This document shows, piece by piece, positions 36,655 through 48,535 of a stretch of 64,000 nucleotides of DNA. How positions within the stretch are numbered: the first letter of the stretch is position 1; each line of letters opens with the position of its first letter. Source of the stretch: Morchella semilibera (Eukaryota > Ascomycota > Pezizomycetes > Pezizales > Morchellaceae); contig WBVU01000011.1 in NCBI GenBank assembly GCA_009192285.1, positions 1,484,668 through 1,548,667 of the forward strand. The letters run 5' to 3'. Position numbers and translations under genes: made by a program. The notes below the pieces were generated by a model. It was not told where the DNA came from. It worked only from the letters and a program-made list of their open reading frames with translations, and did not search any database.

Positions 36655-37045
36655 ATTGTATACGGGCTGAGTTGCGAGGCTGAGGTTTCGTCGTCGTTTA
36701 ATGTTGATGTATGTTCTTCGTGCTTACCTGTGCTGTTTGAGATTCCAGGCAGGTCCATGACACCGCAACAGAGGCTCAAGTGCGCACCCAAACCCAGACA
36801 CCCGCCAAACCCCTTCTGTCACCCCTACATGATAGGAATTGGCCAGGATGTTTTTCTTTGCTGATTCAAGAATGGTTTAAAAAGACCGCGAACGTCCCAT
36901 TTTTTTTATAAAAATACCACCCCGCGTCTCCCCCTCCGATCCCCTCCACACACCCCGATATAAAAAGCTTAGATTAACTATTTATCGAATTACCAACGCG
37001 TCCTCTCCCATAACTACGCCACAGGCCTTAAATAACCTTTCCAAT
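36655..37045. promoter_or_regulatory. Divergent promoter, ARP6 / NC2-beta
   Basis: 391 bp separate the two start codons. It holds a T-run (about 36901-36907), a C-rich tract (36917-36956) and a TATAAAA-like box at about 36958-36965 pointing to NC2-beta. Confidence 0.5.
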
Positions 37046-37699
37046 ATGTCAGATCGTGAATTCGGAGGAGGTATATTGCTGCATCCTATCCCTTTGGTTT
37101 TTGTTTGATTTGCTACTTCCCCTTCCCATCCCCCCCCCCCCCCCCCCCATAGCTACATGTACCTCTCTATAGCTTCAGCACTACAAACTAACAGCTATAT
37201 CTCTCTTGCATCTATCAGCGGACGACTTATCCCTCCCCAAAGCCACTGTCCAGAAGATTATCTCTGAGATCCTCCCAAACGATCTCGCCTTCGCCAAGGA
37301 TGCGCGCGACCTCCTAATCGACTGCTGTGTCGAATTTATCACCCTTATTTCATCAGAAGCCAACGAGATTGCCGAGCGCGAGGCGAAAAAGACTATTGCG
37401 GCTGAGCATGTCATTCGAGCTCTTAAAGACCTCGGTTTTGAGGAGTACATCGATCAAATCCAGAACGTGGCACAGGAGCATAAGGAGCATCAGAAAGTAT
37501 TACCCCGGCGGTTTGCATGCATGTGGATATAAGACCGCACTCAGATGATGCTGACTGGTACGAGCAACAGTCCCGCGAAAAGAAACAGACGAAGCTCGAG
37601 CAGTCGGGCCTGTCGCAGGAGGAGCTCCTGAGGCAACAGGAGGAACTGTTCGGGTCGGCTAGGGCCAAATTTAACCAGCAAGGCCCTGGCCAGGAATAG
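37046..37699 (+). CDS. NCB2: Negative cofactor 2 beta (Dr1/NCB2), TBP-associated repressor
   Basis: NC2-beta pairs with NC2-alpha through a histone fold and binds TBP on promoters to control RNA polymerase II start. Exons 37046-37070, 37219-37496 and 37571-37699 give 143 aa. After MSDREFGG comes the histone fold: ADDLSLPKATVQKIISEILP, FAKDARDLLIDCCVEFITLISSEAN, and TIAAEHVIRALKDLGFEEYI. The tail has the family motif GLSQEELLRQQEELFGSARAKF. The second acceptor was chosen at CAACAG (37570) because it keeps phase 0 and gives HQKSREKKQTKLEQSGLS; an AG six bases earlier would add QQ. Intron 1 carries a 19-bp C-run (37130-37148) and a TACATGTA. Confidence 0.93.
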
Positions 37700-38279
37700 T
37701 CCCATCACACACTCGACATTAGTATCGGAGTAATAAAGTCTAGGTTGGTGGATTGATAGAGCAGAATGGGCTGTATCGTGCGGAAAGGATCTTATTAAGG
37801 ATCTATTAGCCGACTATCTAACTGCTCTTCTTCTGTTCTATAATTTTACCAAAGCAGGAAGGTGGATCTTCATGTTAATAACGGTTTTTCTTTTCTTTTC
37901 CCGTGCTTTTGTTTCTTTTCGGAATTTAACGGCGCAGTATTGTTATGCGGTCTTCGGATTTTGGTTAACTTGGTCTTTTCTGGGTTACCGGTTACCCTTT
38001 ATTACTATTATTTCTTTTAAACTGGGGATATGGGGGGAGTATAGGGTGATGGATATTTCTTGTTGGGAAGGGCCTTGGTGTCCCTAATTCCTTGTACAAA
38101 GAAAGACGAAGCGTTTATTATAATATCACACTCTGACAAGAGAAATAACATAATTCATCAACCTTTTTTTTTAGAATAGATTAGGTGTACGAGTGATATA
38201 CTATGATGAACCGTGTCTCACATAGGTTGATCGCCGCCAAACCACGCCATTAACTAACCTCCTAGATGGAAACACCTAA
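37700..38279. other. Convergent intergenic region
   Basis: 3' flanks of NC2-beta and REC114, T-rich. No gene. Confidence 0.6.
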
Positions 38280-39977
38280 CTACGCACCAGCGCCGGGTAA
38301 ATTATATCTAACTTCATCGAAACCCATTCTCTGCCAAACACCACCGATCATCTCAAGAAGCTCCAGGAACCCATCATCGTGGATGGCGTTTATGATGAAG
38401 TCTTCAACTTTCTTAAATTCTTCCTCTTCATATATAGGGGTGTCCTCCTTTCGCTTTTTCGGTTCTTGTTCCTCTTTGTCGTCATCATCGTCTTGCTTCC
38501 GTTTTCTTCCCCCCGTATTGGGGTCTCTGGTGCTTTTAGTGGGTGGTGGGGCCGTAGTGCTTCCGGCGGCTTTCTGTCCTTCATGTGGAATTGCCTGTGG
38601 AGGATTTCCGGGCCTAGGTTCCGGCTTTTTATATCCGTGAGGAAACACAGGAAATCTTCCGCCATCTTTTGTGCCGCTCACTCCAGCATGCTCTTCAGCA
38701 ACCTCGGGCAACCCGGCCCTATAGTCTCCAACTCTACCTTTAGTGATCAGACCTTGTTTATCACTTTTCTGCTGAAAGTTAACTACCCCAAGCCCAGGTC
38801 TAGAGGGGTTATTGAGGTCAGGGCCACGATATGCAGGTATGTCATTATTAAGGAAAGCTGTAGGAAGCATTTTATTTACTGGCGTTGGTTTCGGTAGCGG
38901 TGGGAGACTGCCAATTGGATCCACTGGGGCTCTATTGTTTGTGGTCGTTGGATTTTGCACCGTTGGTTTTCTAGAGAGAAAGCTAGATGGCGGGCGGGGC
39001 GGCGGAATATCATTCTCCAGAAATATTTCGGATGGTTTTACTGCGCCAGGGTGTGGGCTTTGGAGGGTAAGATATGAATGTGCTGAGTAGGCATCGTTTG
39101 TTTGATAGAAGTTACTGGGGACACTGGTGATTGTAATGGTCAGCACAAGTTTATGAGAGGTGATCCATAGAAACGAATCAACTTCTTAGGAGATAAAATC
39201 ACAATGAGACCTTGGAGAGACAGACCTTGGTGTGTATCCTGAAGAAGACCCAGGTGGGGTACGCAACACCTGGATAGTGTTATTACGGAGGGGGACTGGT
39301 GGGCCTGCCTGGGAAACCTGGGTTTGGGATGATGGCTCGCGTTTATCTGTTGGAGGTATGCCAACTGGACAGTTTGCTTGCTCGAGTAGTGCTGTGGCCG
39401 ATTGGTAGGCAGCGTCCGATTGAAATCTGACTTGAAACCTACGAACCTAAAGCACAGATCAAATTTAGTATAACTAGCCCTCCCAGAAAGAACTCTCAAA
39501 GTTTATTACTAACGGTTTGGTCTTCTGCTTTATAGTATTTTATGGCTAGGGATGGTGAGCGCCCAAGGGCTATGAAGGCTGGTACGTGTTTATGGAACCG
39601 CGATGAATCACGAGAAGGAATTGTCTGTTTAGTTAGATTTGTCAGGTCTAGACTTTCCTATTTCAGGTATTAGGTCCCATTTATTGGTAGATATGCTCTA
39701 GGCTTCAACTAGGAATGGATCTCACCATTGTCTCGAGACCCCACACAACCTTTAGTCTCGTATGCTTATCAATAAACTTTCCATCGCTGTGGATGTACCC
39801 AGGGACACGATGAGTATCGATCACTAGAAATACATTGTCTCTGTGAGGGAAATGTGACCACGGGGACTGGGCCGAGTCTGGAATTGAGGAGACAGAGGAT
39901 GAATACTTTAAGAGTGGCCAACTAGATAACGAAAGAGGGGAGTTGACTGCCGACAGAGGGGGTTTCTGAGAGCCCAT
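38280..39977 (-). CDS. REC114: Meiotic recombination protein REC114-like
   Basis: REC114 works with Mei4 and Mer2 on meiotic chromosome axes to enable Spo11 double-strand breaks. Minus-strand exons 39977-39726, 39624-39514, 39446-39226 and 39123-38280 give 475 aa. The conserved N-terminal PH-like half is visible once spliced: FHKHVPAFIALGRSPSLAIKYYKAEDQT, then VRRFQVRFQSDAAYQSATALLEQANCPV. The middle is long, Pro-rich and disordered, with a basic/acidic patch (GGRKRKQDDDDDKEEQEPKKRKE). The C-terminal helix FLELLEMIGGVWQRMGF matches the end motif of the family. Family recognition is from motif memory, so it is good but not certain. The last intron uses the weak donor GTCTGT. It is divergent from RSC9. 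Confidence 0.78.
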
Positions 39978-41124
39978 GCTGACATGTATGACCGTAGGAA
40001 AGGCTAGGAGTAACGAAGTTCCTAGAGTTTTTAAGGACTACATGTACTTGCGTGTGAGTAGCGTAGGAAATCTCCGAGCCATATTTAGAGTTTCCCCGAC
40101 CAAAACTGAGTACATTGGGATTACCAAGCAAAGAAACACTGTATGTCTCCAAAGACATAACGCATAAACACACTTCGAGCTAAGACGGGTTTCGCTTTAC
40201 AGATACTTACACACAACCTGTATATTATGTACTCGTACAATGTAAATACATGTACTGTCTTGTCTGTGACAGTGACGAGCCTTGTTCAATGATGAATTGG
40301 CCAGCCAAATACAACAAAGCAACAAAAACACACCGACCCCTTTACCTCTAACCTTATGGTTGGCTGGAAACTCATCGTCCCGGAAAGTACAGTACATGTA
40401 TGTACATGTACTCCTTATATTGATCCTGGCGATCATAGTAGATCACTCGGCAACAATACTACAGGTGGTATGGGGATGCCTGACAAGGCATATGCAGTAA
40501 GGAGGGTTGAGCCTTAGGATTTGGTCACTTCATTCATGCCCGGGCCCATGTAAAGTTATGTAGTTATCATTCTTTCGACTCCTGCGCATGTCACGTGGTG
40601 TGAACACACAAAACGAGTTGCTTCATCATTTAAAACACCATTAGACTTCGCTGTGTGCACATTCAGAGTTGCAACCCCCAGTTTCTTGGCAAGGCCCCCC
40701 CGGACCTGATAAGGCTGGATGCATGTATTTACTTGTTCGTCCACCTATGTATGCCTATTTCGTGGTATGCAGCTGGCATGCAATGTGAAAGGCTCGGCGT
40801 TAAGCAACCTCAATTCAACTCAACTCGGGAAAGGAGCCTCAATCTGGACGCGTTTTCTTGTCGACTCTGAAAGCGTCGCGGTCTTGCTCGTGTTTTCTTG
40901 TCCAGTGAACTCTTTAAAACCTACTGCTGTTCCATAGGGTCGCGTTTCCCCCCTGCCATTCATACCCAGTCCAAGCGTGTCGATCGATATAACGCAAGTT
41001 CAGAAAAGCGAAGAAAGGAAAAAAAAAAACAGGGAAAAGAAAAGAAAGGGAAAAAGGAAAGAAAAGAAAACATTTAGTAGAAGAACGAGGGAGAGAGACA
41101 AGGAGAAGAAAGGGGATAATCTAA
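39978..41124. other. Divergent intergenic region, REC114 / RSC9
   Basis: No gene. It carries TACATGTA at 40039, 40247, 40393 and 40403, and a long purine tract at about 41003-41112 that is probably the RSC9 leader. Confidence 0.55.
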
Positions 41125-44111
41125 ATGTCAGAAAGCTCAATGACAGCGCCAACACCCGAGCGCGAGCGCAAAGGGCCATGGGCAAACAGAGTTCTCAGTA
41201 CCGACATCGAAAAGACGCCCGAATACGACGAGTTCATCAGAAAGCTATCCGAGTACCACGAGAAGCGAGGGTTGGTTGCTCCTTAGGTCCACTTTGGGGT
41301 AGAAAACATTTTGGTTTGGTTTGGTGTCCTTACTAACTCTTTCGCGACTGAACCTCTTATTAGGACAACACTTACCATCGAGCCCGAACTCGGACGGAAG
41401 CTACTCGACTTGCGAAAACTTTATGAGAAGGTCACAGCTCTAGGGGGTTACGACAAAGTTACTGAGGAAAAGGGTAAGAAGACATTGGATCCACAGCCGC
41501 GGAAACGGAGCGGGGAGCGGACAATTGAGGTTGACGATTTTCGCAAAACCACAGGTGCCTGGAGAGATCTTGCGCTACAGTATAAGCTTGCTGCGAACAA
41601 CACCAACGCAGGTTACCTCTTAAAGACTATCTACTACAAGAATCTCGCGTGAGTCCCTCTTCATCTGGTCTCTTTGCTGCCAAAAGCCGTGATAGCTAAG
41701 TGCAGAGCCCCACAGCGCCTACGAAATTTCAAATTTCTTCGGGAAAGAGCCTCCACCAAAGGAGTGGTTGGAGGAGCGATCCGCCGCCGGGGGATCAATC
41801 ATGACGAGAACAGCAGAGGATTTTCAGGCGCCTTCGCCAAAGTCCGAATCAAAAGTAGAGAAGTCGCCTACCCCACCACCGACGGAGAAGCGAAGTATGT
41901 TATCATGGTTATTATATCCTATTTTGTGTCATCTTGCCTAATCTTTAATGTCGGGATTATCCCACAGGTCTACGTCAAGCACCGACACCAAGAACGTTCT
42001 ACAACCCGGACACGACCTCACAGCGCCATAATCCACCCAGAGCTACAGGCATGCAGCATCAGCAGCAGAATTCGCAACAATCCCAACAGCAACAACAGAA
42101 TCATCAGGTATCACCTGGTAACCAGTGGAATGGGAGCGCCATGAATTTCCCCAGTTTTTCATCTAACACGATCAATGCGCCCATTGGAATGCCTGTACCA
42201 ACTCCTAGGAATGCTCCGCACGAGTTCATCACTCAGAAAAGGAAGGCCGAACAGTATGCCGCAACAGCAAATATGGCTAGGTTTGGAGGTAACCGTTCCT
42301 ATTTCTGTGATTATAATGATGCATATGCTAATGGAGAGAGCATTTTAGTCGGCCACACCGGCCCTAACACCATGACACGCATTGCAATGGGGCTGAGATC
42401 CGGCTTGAAAGTGGAAGTTGATTTTGCGTTGAGTCAACTTGTCAAAACTTCATTTGAAGTCGGCGATGACCTTCGCGCCGAACAATTCCCTGGTTTAGCT
42501 GAGGCACTGTTTGATAAACTAGATTCCATCAGCTCGCTGATAAAACTGCACTCCTTCAACGGTATCGAGGAAACCCTGGAGGATCCTGCATTCATAAAGC
42601 ATCTCGAGAAGATCAATGAAGCGGCTTTGGTATTACGCAATATGTCCTTCCAGATGGACAACGCCAAGTACTTTTCACGCCTTGAGAACGCTAGGTCTAT
42701 AATAGTTACCGGTCTGAATCTTCCAAATCAATCCATTTTCATGGAGTTGAAACATTATATCCTCGATATGGTCGAGTCGATGGCTACCCACCTCGTGCTT
42801 TCAACGCATGACAATATGTTTGAGGCGCTAGTGTCGAATTTGGTATCGGATGACCGTGGGCTACTGTTAGGATCGCTCAAGTCAATCTGTAGATTCGTCA
42901 TGGGTCGTGATGAAAGTAACCGCCTGGGAGAAATTGGCATGGATGCCATCAACAGAATACGTTGTCTATTGATGCTCGAGGATGAGGATTTGGTTTCTGC
43001 TTGTTTGGACTTCTTGTACCAATACACTACCAACGAAGAGAATGTTGAGAAGCTCATGCAGCCTCCGGATGGCATCGAATTGATAAAACAGTTGATGAGA
43101 CTGTTACTCTACCAAGCCATTCCCGGAGAACAGACTGTGTGGCTGAAGACCAGGTTGCCTCGTCCAACCCCACCAAGAGAGATCCCGAATCTTCCGCAGG
43201 AGATCGTTAACGATCTGCTTACTTACATGGAGCCAGAAAGGGCAACTAAATGGTGAGTTTCATTGATAGTTACGGAGCCTGAATCACACCTGCCTAACCT
43301 CCATACTAGGATGAGATGCTGCTTTGAAGAAGATCCAAACTCAGACATCACTCAAATTGCGCTTTGGCAAGCCTACCAAGCCCGCTTTAACGACTACGTT
43401 CCGGCCGGCCGTAACCTTCTTCCCGCCGCAGAATTCATTAAGAATGTTAGCATTGCGTTTTCTGTTGCTTCCGCAATGGTCTTGACTCTCCCTACGGGTG
43501 GTCAGAAGTTTATCATCAAAGGTATTAGAGCTAGGGAGACTCCAATGTCACTCAAAGGCCAGATCTATGTTGCTTGCAAATGGATCGACACCACCGGTAA
43601 TGGCGCTAGATGCCATGCACAGCTTCCGACGCCACAGGATCTGTGGGTTCATGTATTGAATGATCATATTGGGCCTCCGACAGATCAGGGGAGAAAACTT
43701 CACTGTAATTGGGGAGGGTGTGGCAAATATAACCACCAAGCTGGAGAAGAAGACCGGAGGAAGGTCATTGGACATGTCCGGACTCACATTCCAGACTTGA
43801 ATGATCTTCGTGCTGCTCGAATCGCTGGAATGGAGGATGCTGACGGCGGGATCGGGGGTGATGAAGAACCGAACTCGAAGGTTATCATCAGGAGAAATCA
43901 AACTGGAATTGACGATCGCGGAGAGGCGGCAGGAATCCCGTTAACTGCGGCTTTGGTATTAAGGAACATGGCTAGGAGGGGTATGAGCGATGTTAGAGAA
44001 ATTTTGGGAGCAGAGAGGGGCTCATTATTTGAAGTCATGGCAGTCAATAAGCCTCTCGCAGCTTATGTTGCTGATCTGTTAGTGGAGGACGGCGTGGTTA
44101 TTGAAGATTAG
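41125..44111 (+). CDS. RSC9: RSC9-like chromatin remodelling subunit with ARID domain
   Basis: Probable subunit of the RSC/SWI-SNF nucleosome remodeller. Exons 41125-41270, 41364-41648, 41716-41894, 41968-43252 and 43310-44111 give 898 aa. An ARID DNA-binding domain lies at about residues 35-150 (EYDEFIRKLSEYHEKRG, DLRKLYEKVTALGGYDKV, WRDLALQYKL, YLLKTIYYKNLAAYE). A Gln-rich stretch (MQHQQQNSQQSQQQQQNHQ) follows. Exon 4 encodes an all-helical armadillo-like domain (TRIAMGLRSGLKVEVDFALSQLVK onward). The C-terminal part has the RFX-like WQAYQARF motif and a Cys/His-rich zinc-finger-like region (CHAQLP...HVLNDHIG...LHCNWGGCGKY...HVRTHIPD). The ATG at 41125 is the first one giving an ARID-leading frame. 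Confidence 0.92.
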
Positions 44112-46118
44112 TTTACTTTTTTACTGTAGAAAGATATTTATGCGGAACGAGGGCCACAGTATAGAATGGATTGGGGTACCTTAAGTGGTTTTGAAACGTT
44201 GGCCGTGAAAGTATTTATCACTGTCTGCTGAGCCATTAATCGACTGTATAATACATTTACTTTTCTTGTTCTGCTTATTATTCTTCCATTTTTTTTTTCC
44301 AATCTTTATTTATTAAAAGTATCGGTTCCCCCCCACCTTGTCATTTGTTTCGTCTCAATGGTAACATTTCGTCGAGTGATGGTCCATGATGATAGTCGTA
44401 CATACATGCACCCGGTAAGTCGCTGACCATGTGTTCACTTGGGTTTGAATATCATTTACCCTGTCATGGCTGAAAGCAGAAGCTTAATTAGTCTCAATAA
44501 CCTTTACCCGGGTGCAAGTAAGCCTGGGGAATTGTGGGGTCAGCAACTGTTCCCTGGGAATCACATGCATAAAAGAATCTCATGGGTACATGTAATAAAG
44601 TGACGCTGGGTCGAGAGTCAACTGGACGACCCCCTTCCAAGCTACATGTATGTACCTAGGCACCTACATGTACTTACATAGTACATGGTTGGAAAGCCTT
44701 TGTCCATAGACCTACGCAACCCTCGCTCGTGATCACTCCTACTGGGCGAGTGAACTGGTTATTATTAGCTAGGTGCAGAAACTAGAACGGTATTTTAAAT
44801 CGAGCGTTGGGGGTGACCTTGTAGTAGTAGGTACATGTGTAGTTAATATTCATTGTTTGGTGCAAACTACATTACATGTATGCACCTACATGGTTACATC
44901 TGCAGTGTGAGGTTGAGTGCACGAGAACATTGTGGCACAGTCACTTTGCCACCGTATTTGTTTTTTCCGTTGTCCGGTTACATGTGTGGTTTTCTAGAAA
45001 GTCCGAGTACGAGACCGTCACCAACAAGGCTGATACCAAGTGGTAGAATTTCTAACTAGGGCGGTTATAATTTTTTGCTTTCTTTTTCTTTGTGCGTAGT
45101 TAATTGAGAAATATTAATGGTAATTGTTTCACCGACTATAACTTTAATAACGGGTAAATGATGTTGTGTTTGGACATGGCCATCGAGAAAGAAAGCTCGA
45201 TGGCCAACGCAACATCAGGCAGGCAGGCAGACTGTTAAAGTACATGTGCTCGTACATATACTTTAGACCTACATCATGTACCATACGGGGGGGGGGGGGA
45301 GGATATTTTATATCCATCCCAGGCCAGGACGAACGCCTCAGCTTTGGTCCTTTGCTGGCCTAAGCGTAGTGTAAAGGGGAGAGGCGTTTTATTTTGGTTA
45401 GCCCTTAATTCACGGGTAGCTGCCCTTTTTTTTTTTTTTCTTTTTCTTCTTCTCTTGTCTCTTTTTCTCTCCTGCAAACTTGAGGGAGAAATCGAGTGAG
45501 TGTATAAACACTGCCTGCATAAAGTGAACGTGTATCGACAATCGAACAATTCCTTCTCTGACATTCTCTACTGTACTGTCATCTAAGGACGACGAGTCCC
45601 GTTCGTTCTCTCCACCCATCCAATCCCATTCTTGCCCAACCTTTCTTCTTCCTACCAAGTCCATCTTTCGTGTCTATCTCATCTGTTCCATTCATCACCA
45701 TCATAATCATCATCATCACCACCCACTCCATCACACATCAACATACCTCCCCACCCATATCCCCCACCCCTTCCCCACCCCCCAATCTAGGATAGAGGCT
45801 TTGCTGCTGCTGCTGTCTATCGATCATCTAGTCATCTGCCATTCCCTACTCGCCAGTCCGTACTTTTCACACCCCCCCCTCCCTCGCAACATTACTTATC
45901 CCGCTGTTGCATCTGCTTCTGCTGCTGCCGCCAGATACTACTTCAGACTAGACCGGTGTAGTTACTTTATACTTACAGCCTGTCTCATCACCAGCTCACA
46001 TTTACCTACAACTTACCATTCCATTCCTCCCCCCCGGTCCCCCCCCCCAATCTTTCCCCCTAGTCCGCTATTAAACAACAAATACACATCACATATCTTT
46101 CCCCACTAAAAGGGGACA
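44112..46118. other. Intergenic, RSC9 to TCO89-like gene
   Basis: 2 kb without a recognised gene. TACATGTA occurs at 44587, 44643, 44665 and 44873, and a 13-bp G-run at 45287-45299. The last 550 bp is strongly pyrimidine-rich and is probably promoter plus leader. Confidence 0.55.
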
Positions 46119-47774
46119 ATGTCAGATCAACAACGGCCGCTATTCGACAAGAGGAGCTCTTCGACCTCGTCCGTCCCAAGCGGAGGTAATGGAAATGACA
46201 ATTCTAATACCACCACCGACCGAGACACGTCTTCAAACGACGAACAAGCCCAGACCACTCACCAGCCCTCTCGGCACCACCATCCCAAGAAGCACCAATT
46301 CGTCGTTGGCGGCGCACACGCTCGTCATCACATCCGTGTCCCGTCCTATGGACGTAATTTGAACAAGCTGGGGAAATTGGCCCCGCTTGCGACATCTCCG
46401 GGCAACGGTAAAGCGCGTGGGGAGGAGAAGGGCAGGTCCTCGGCGAAGCGGGCGACGTTCGAGCTCGGCGGAGACAACCGCCAGAATAGTAATGGGAACA
46501 GCAGACCAAGCAGCTACAAGGAAGAAGGAGGGTACACAAACGGAAACGCAACGAACACGAGCAACGGGACGCCGCCGCTCACCACTGTTGCTACCAACAA
46601 GGGTACAAACGGCTTGGTCAAGTCATCGAGCACAAAGTCTCTTGATCGCAAACCACGAGACGGCGCACGAAGACTAAAACGAGAGAAGCGCGAACGATCA
46701 CAATCAAAATCCCGCGACACTGTACCCCCTCCTGAAAACCGTCAGCACTCTACTGAAGTCATAATCGAGATGAACAACAAACGCCAGTCTGAAGCGCAGC
46801 CACAGACGCAGACACAATTTCAGCTTCCTACCCCACCACAACCAAAGGTTGAACCACCACCACCACCACCTCCACCGCCGCAACATCCGAATCAGCACTT
46901 TCAGTCCCAAGTTCCGTCGCATGCTCCGACGCATCTGCTTGCGCATACAAAATCTAGCGGGGCTGCACCTCCCAAAGTCAGTGTCGAGTCTGTGCAGGCC
47001 GCCACCCAGCCAACCGTATCGACCAAGATCCGGCGCACAACTGCGCAGCAGAACGGGGCATATGTAACACCTGCACATTCCCTACCGGACTCGCATGAGC
47101 AACCCCTGACATCGCGGTTCATCGATTCTTCACTGGGAAACTCAAATTCGATATCCCCCTCATCTGCAGCAAAGGCATATGGGTTGTCCCCATCGTATCG
47201 AGAGGGCCTGCCAGCAATAGCATCAACCCCACCCGACAAAGCGCGTGTTACGCCTGCAATATCATCACCTAATCCTCCATCGACAACAACACATGTACCA
47301 TCACGCACGCAGCAGAAGCTATGGCTTCAACGTCAATCATCACAGCACGAACCCCCCCCGCACGTTCAGAACCAAACAAGGATGGGACCTGGATCGGAAT
47401 GGTACGCACTCCAACCACGGGCGCAAAAGGAGTTTGAGCGCGTGAATAGAGAATATATGAACACGCGGCGGTTCAAGAATCCGGCAGCACAGAGCATTGA
47501 AAGGATTCGGGATAAACATGCTGAGCGACGAATCCCAAAGCGCAAGGAGGGGCAAAGTGCGGATGGGGCGGGGACGATGGGATTGAGCCAGTCTTTGAAG
47601 GAGACCGGGGGAACCAAGTCTATGCGGAAGGATTTGAAGATAGGCTCAAAGGATGACTCTGGCGTGAAACAGACAGCGACGGGGAATGGAAGAGAACGAG
47701 ACAGGGTAGAAGAGTTGCAAGCAATATTGATGAAGTTATGGACCGCAGCAGAGATGCTTCCATCCAATGAATAG
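46119..47774 (+). CDS. TCO89-like TORC1 subunit (low-complexity protein)
   Basis: Single-exon 551-aa protein, mostly disordered. After a Ser/Asn-rich start it has KKHQFVVGGAHARHHIRVPSYGRNLNKLGKLAP, and in the C-terminal half TQQKLWLQRQSSQHEPP and GPGSEWYALQPRAQKEFERVNREYMNTRRFKNP. That motif pair resembles filamentous-fungal TCO89, the TORC1 subunit at the vacuole membrane. The rest is Pro/Gln/Ser-rich, with a Pro run at about residues 247-255. The ATG sits in a good context after a C/T-rich leader. The family call is from motif memory and could be wrong; the gene itself is well supported by its length, codon use and clean start. Confidence 0.6.
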   Translation: MSDQQRPLFDKRSSSTSSVPSGGNGNDNSNTTTDRDTSSNDEQAQTTHQPSRHHHPKKHQFVVGGAHARHHIRVPSYGRNLNKLGKLAPLATSPGNGKARGEEKGRSSAKRATFELGGDNRQNSNGNSRPSSYKEEGGYTNGNATNTSNGTPPLTTVATNKGTNGLVKSSSTKSLDRKPRDGARRLKREKRERSQSKSRDTVPPPENRQHSTEVIIEMNNKRQSEAQPQTQTQFQLPTPPQPKVEPPPPPPPPPQHPNQHFQSQVPSHAPTHLLAHTKSSGAAPPKVSVESVQAATQPTVSTKIRRTTAQQNGAYVTPAHSLPDSHEQPLTSRFIDSSLGNSNSISPSSAAKAYGLSPSYREGLPAIASTPPDKARVTPAISSPNPPSTTTHVPSRTQQKLWLQRQSSQHEPPPHVQNQTRMGPGSEWYALQPRAQKEFERVNREYMNTRRFKNPAAQSIERIRDKHAERRIPKRKEGQSADGAGTMGLSQSLKETGGTKSMRKDLKIGSKDDSGVKQTATGNGRERDRVEELQAILMKLWTAAEMLPSNE

Positions 47775-48535
47775 CTTTCCCCCATCATCTTATCCATCTA
47801 CCCTGTACTCTCCCTTGTTTTTATTCTTATTCCATAATGGGTTGTTTTTGCACAAAGGGGATTTTTATTCTTATTTTTTTCCCTTTTTTTATTCCATCTC
47901 AAATGCATTTATTTGCTTTGTAATTTATTGTTTTTTTCCTTCCCTTTTTTTTCTTTTTCTTTTTTAAGCCTTGAGCTTTGTGCATTTGCGGTACTGCGCA
48001 CATAACGAGCCCTGCGGTGGGGGAGGCCTGCCGTTTTGCTTGAGGAGTCTGTTTTTTTTTCTTTCTTTTTTTTCCGCCTTTTTCTTCTCTGCTTTCTCTC
48101 TCTTTTTCTTTTTTTTTTTTTTTTTTTTTTTTATTTATTTTTTTATTCGCTTTTAAGGGTACGGCGTGTAAGATTAACATCAAGAATCCCGGAGCTGCAA
48201 ACAGGAAGGGCAGTCGGTTGAGGGGTTGCTGGGACGTAGGACGACAACGACTGTTAGGTGTCCATGACATTCTATATTTATATCATCATTCCCATCTTTC
48301 TACGTTTTTGGATATTGGGGGAGGGGGTGATCAGGAGCAAAAGAAAAAAGCAGAAAGAGACAAAAAAAAAAAAGGAAGAAAAAAAAACACCAATACAAGG
48401 GTATCAATCACCCATGGGATTAAATGAAATGTACCTGCGCTGTCCCCCAAAGCTTTCATCCCACTGTACCATATACCGCGGTAGCCGTACCCGCAGAGAG
48501 AGAGAGAGAGAGAGGAAGAAAGAGCAACAACTCGC
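47775..48535. other. Convergent intergenic region with T- and AG-tracts
   Basis: Extremely T-rich 3' flank of the TCO89-like gene, including a 24-nt T-run at 48109-48132, and an (AG)10 tract at 48495-48514 just beyond the GUK1 stop. No gene. Confidence 0.65.
48109..48132. repeat. 24-nt T homopolymer
   Basis: Uninterrupted T-run in the 3' flank of the TCO89-like gene. Confidence 0.9.

Noticed and set aside
45801-46109. 102-codon frame ahead of the TCO89-like gene
   Set aside because: It opens at TTG, not ATG, and is translated microsatellite/pyrimidine leader.
46387-47308. Several long frames on both strands within the TCO89-like gene
   Set aside because: Shadows of a GC-rich, low-complexity coding region.
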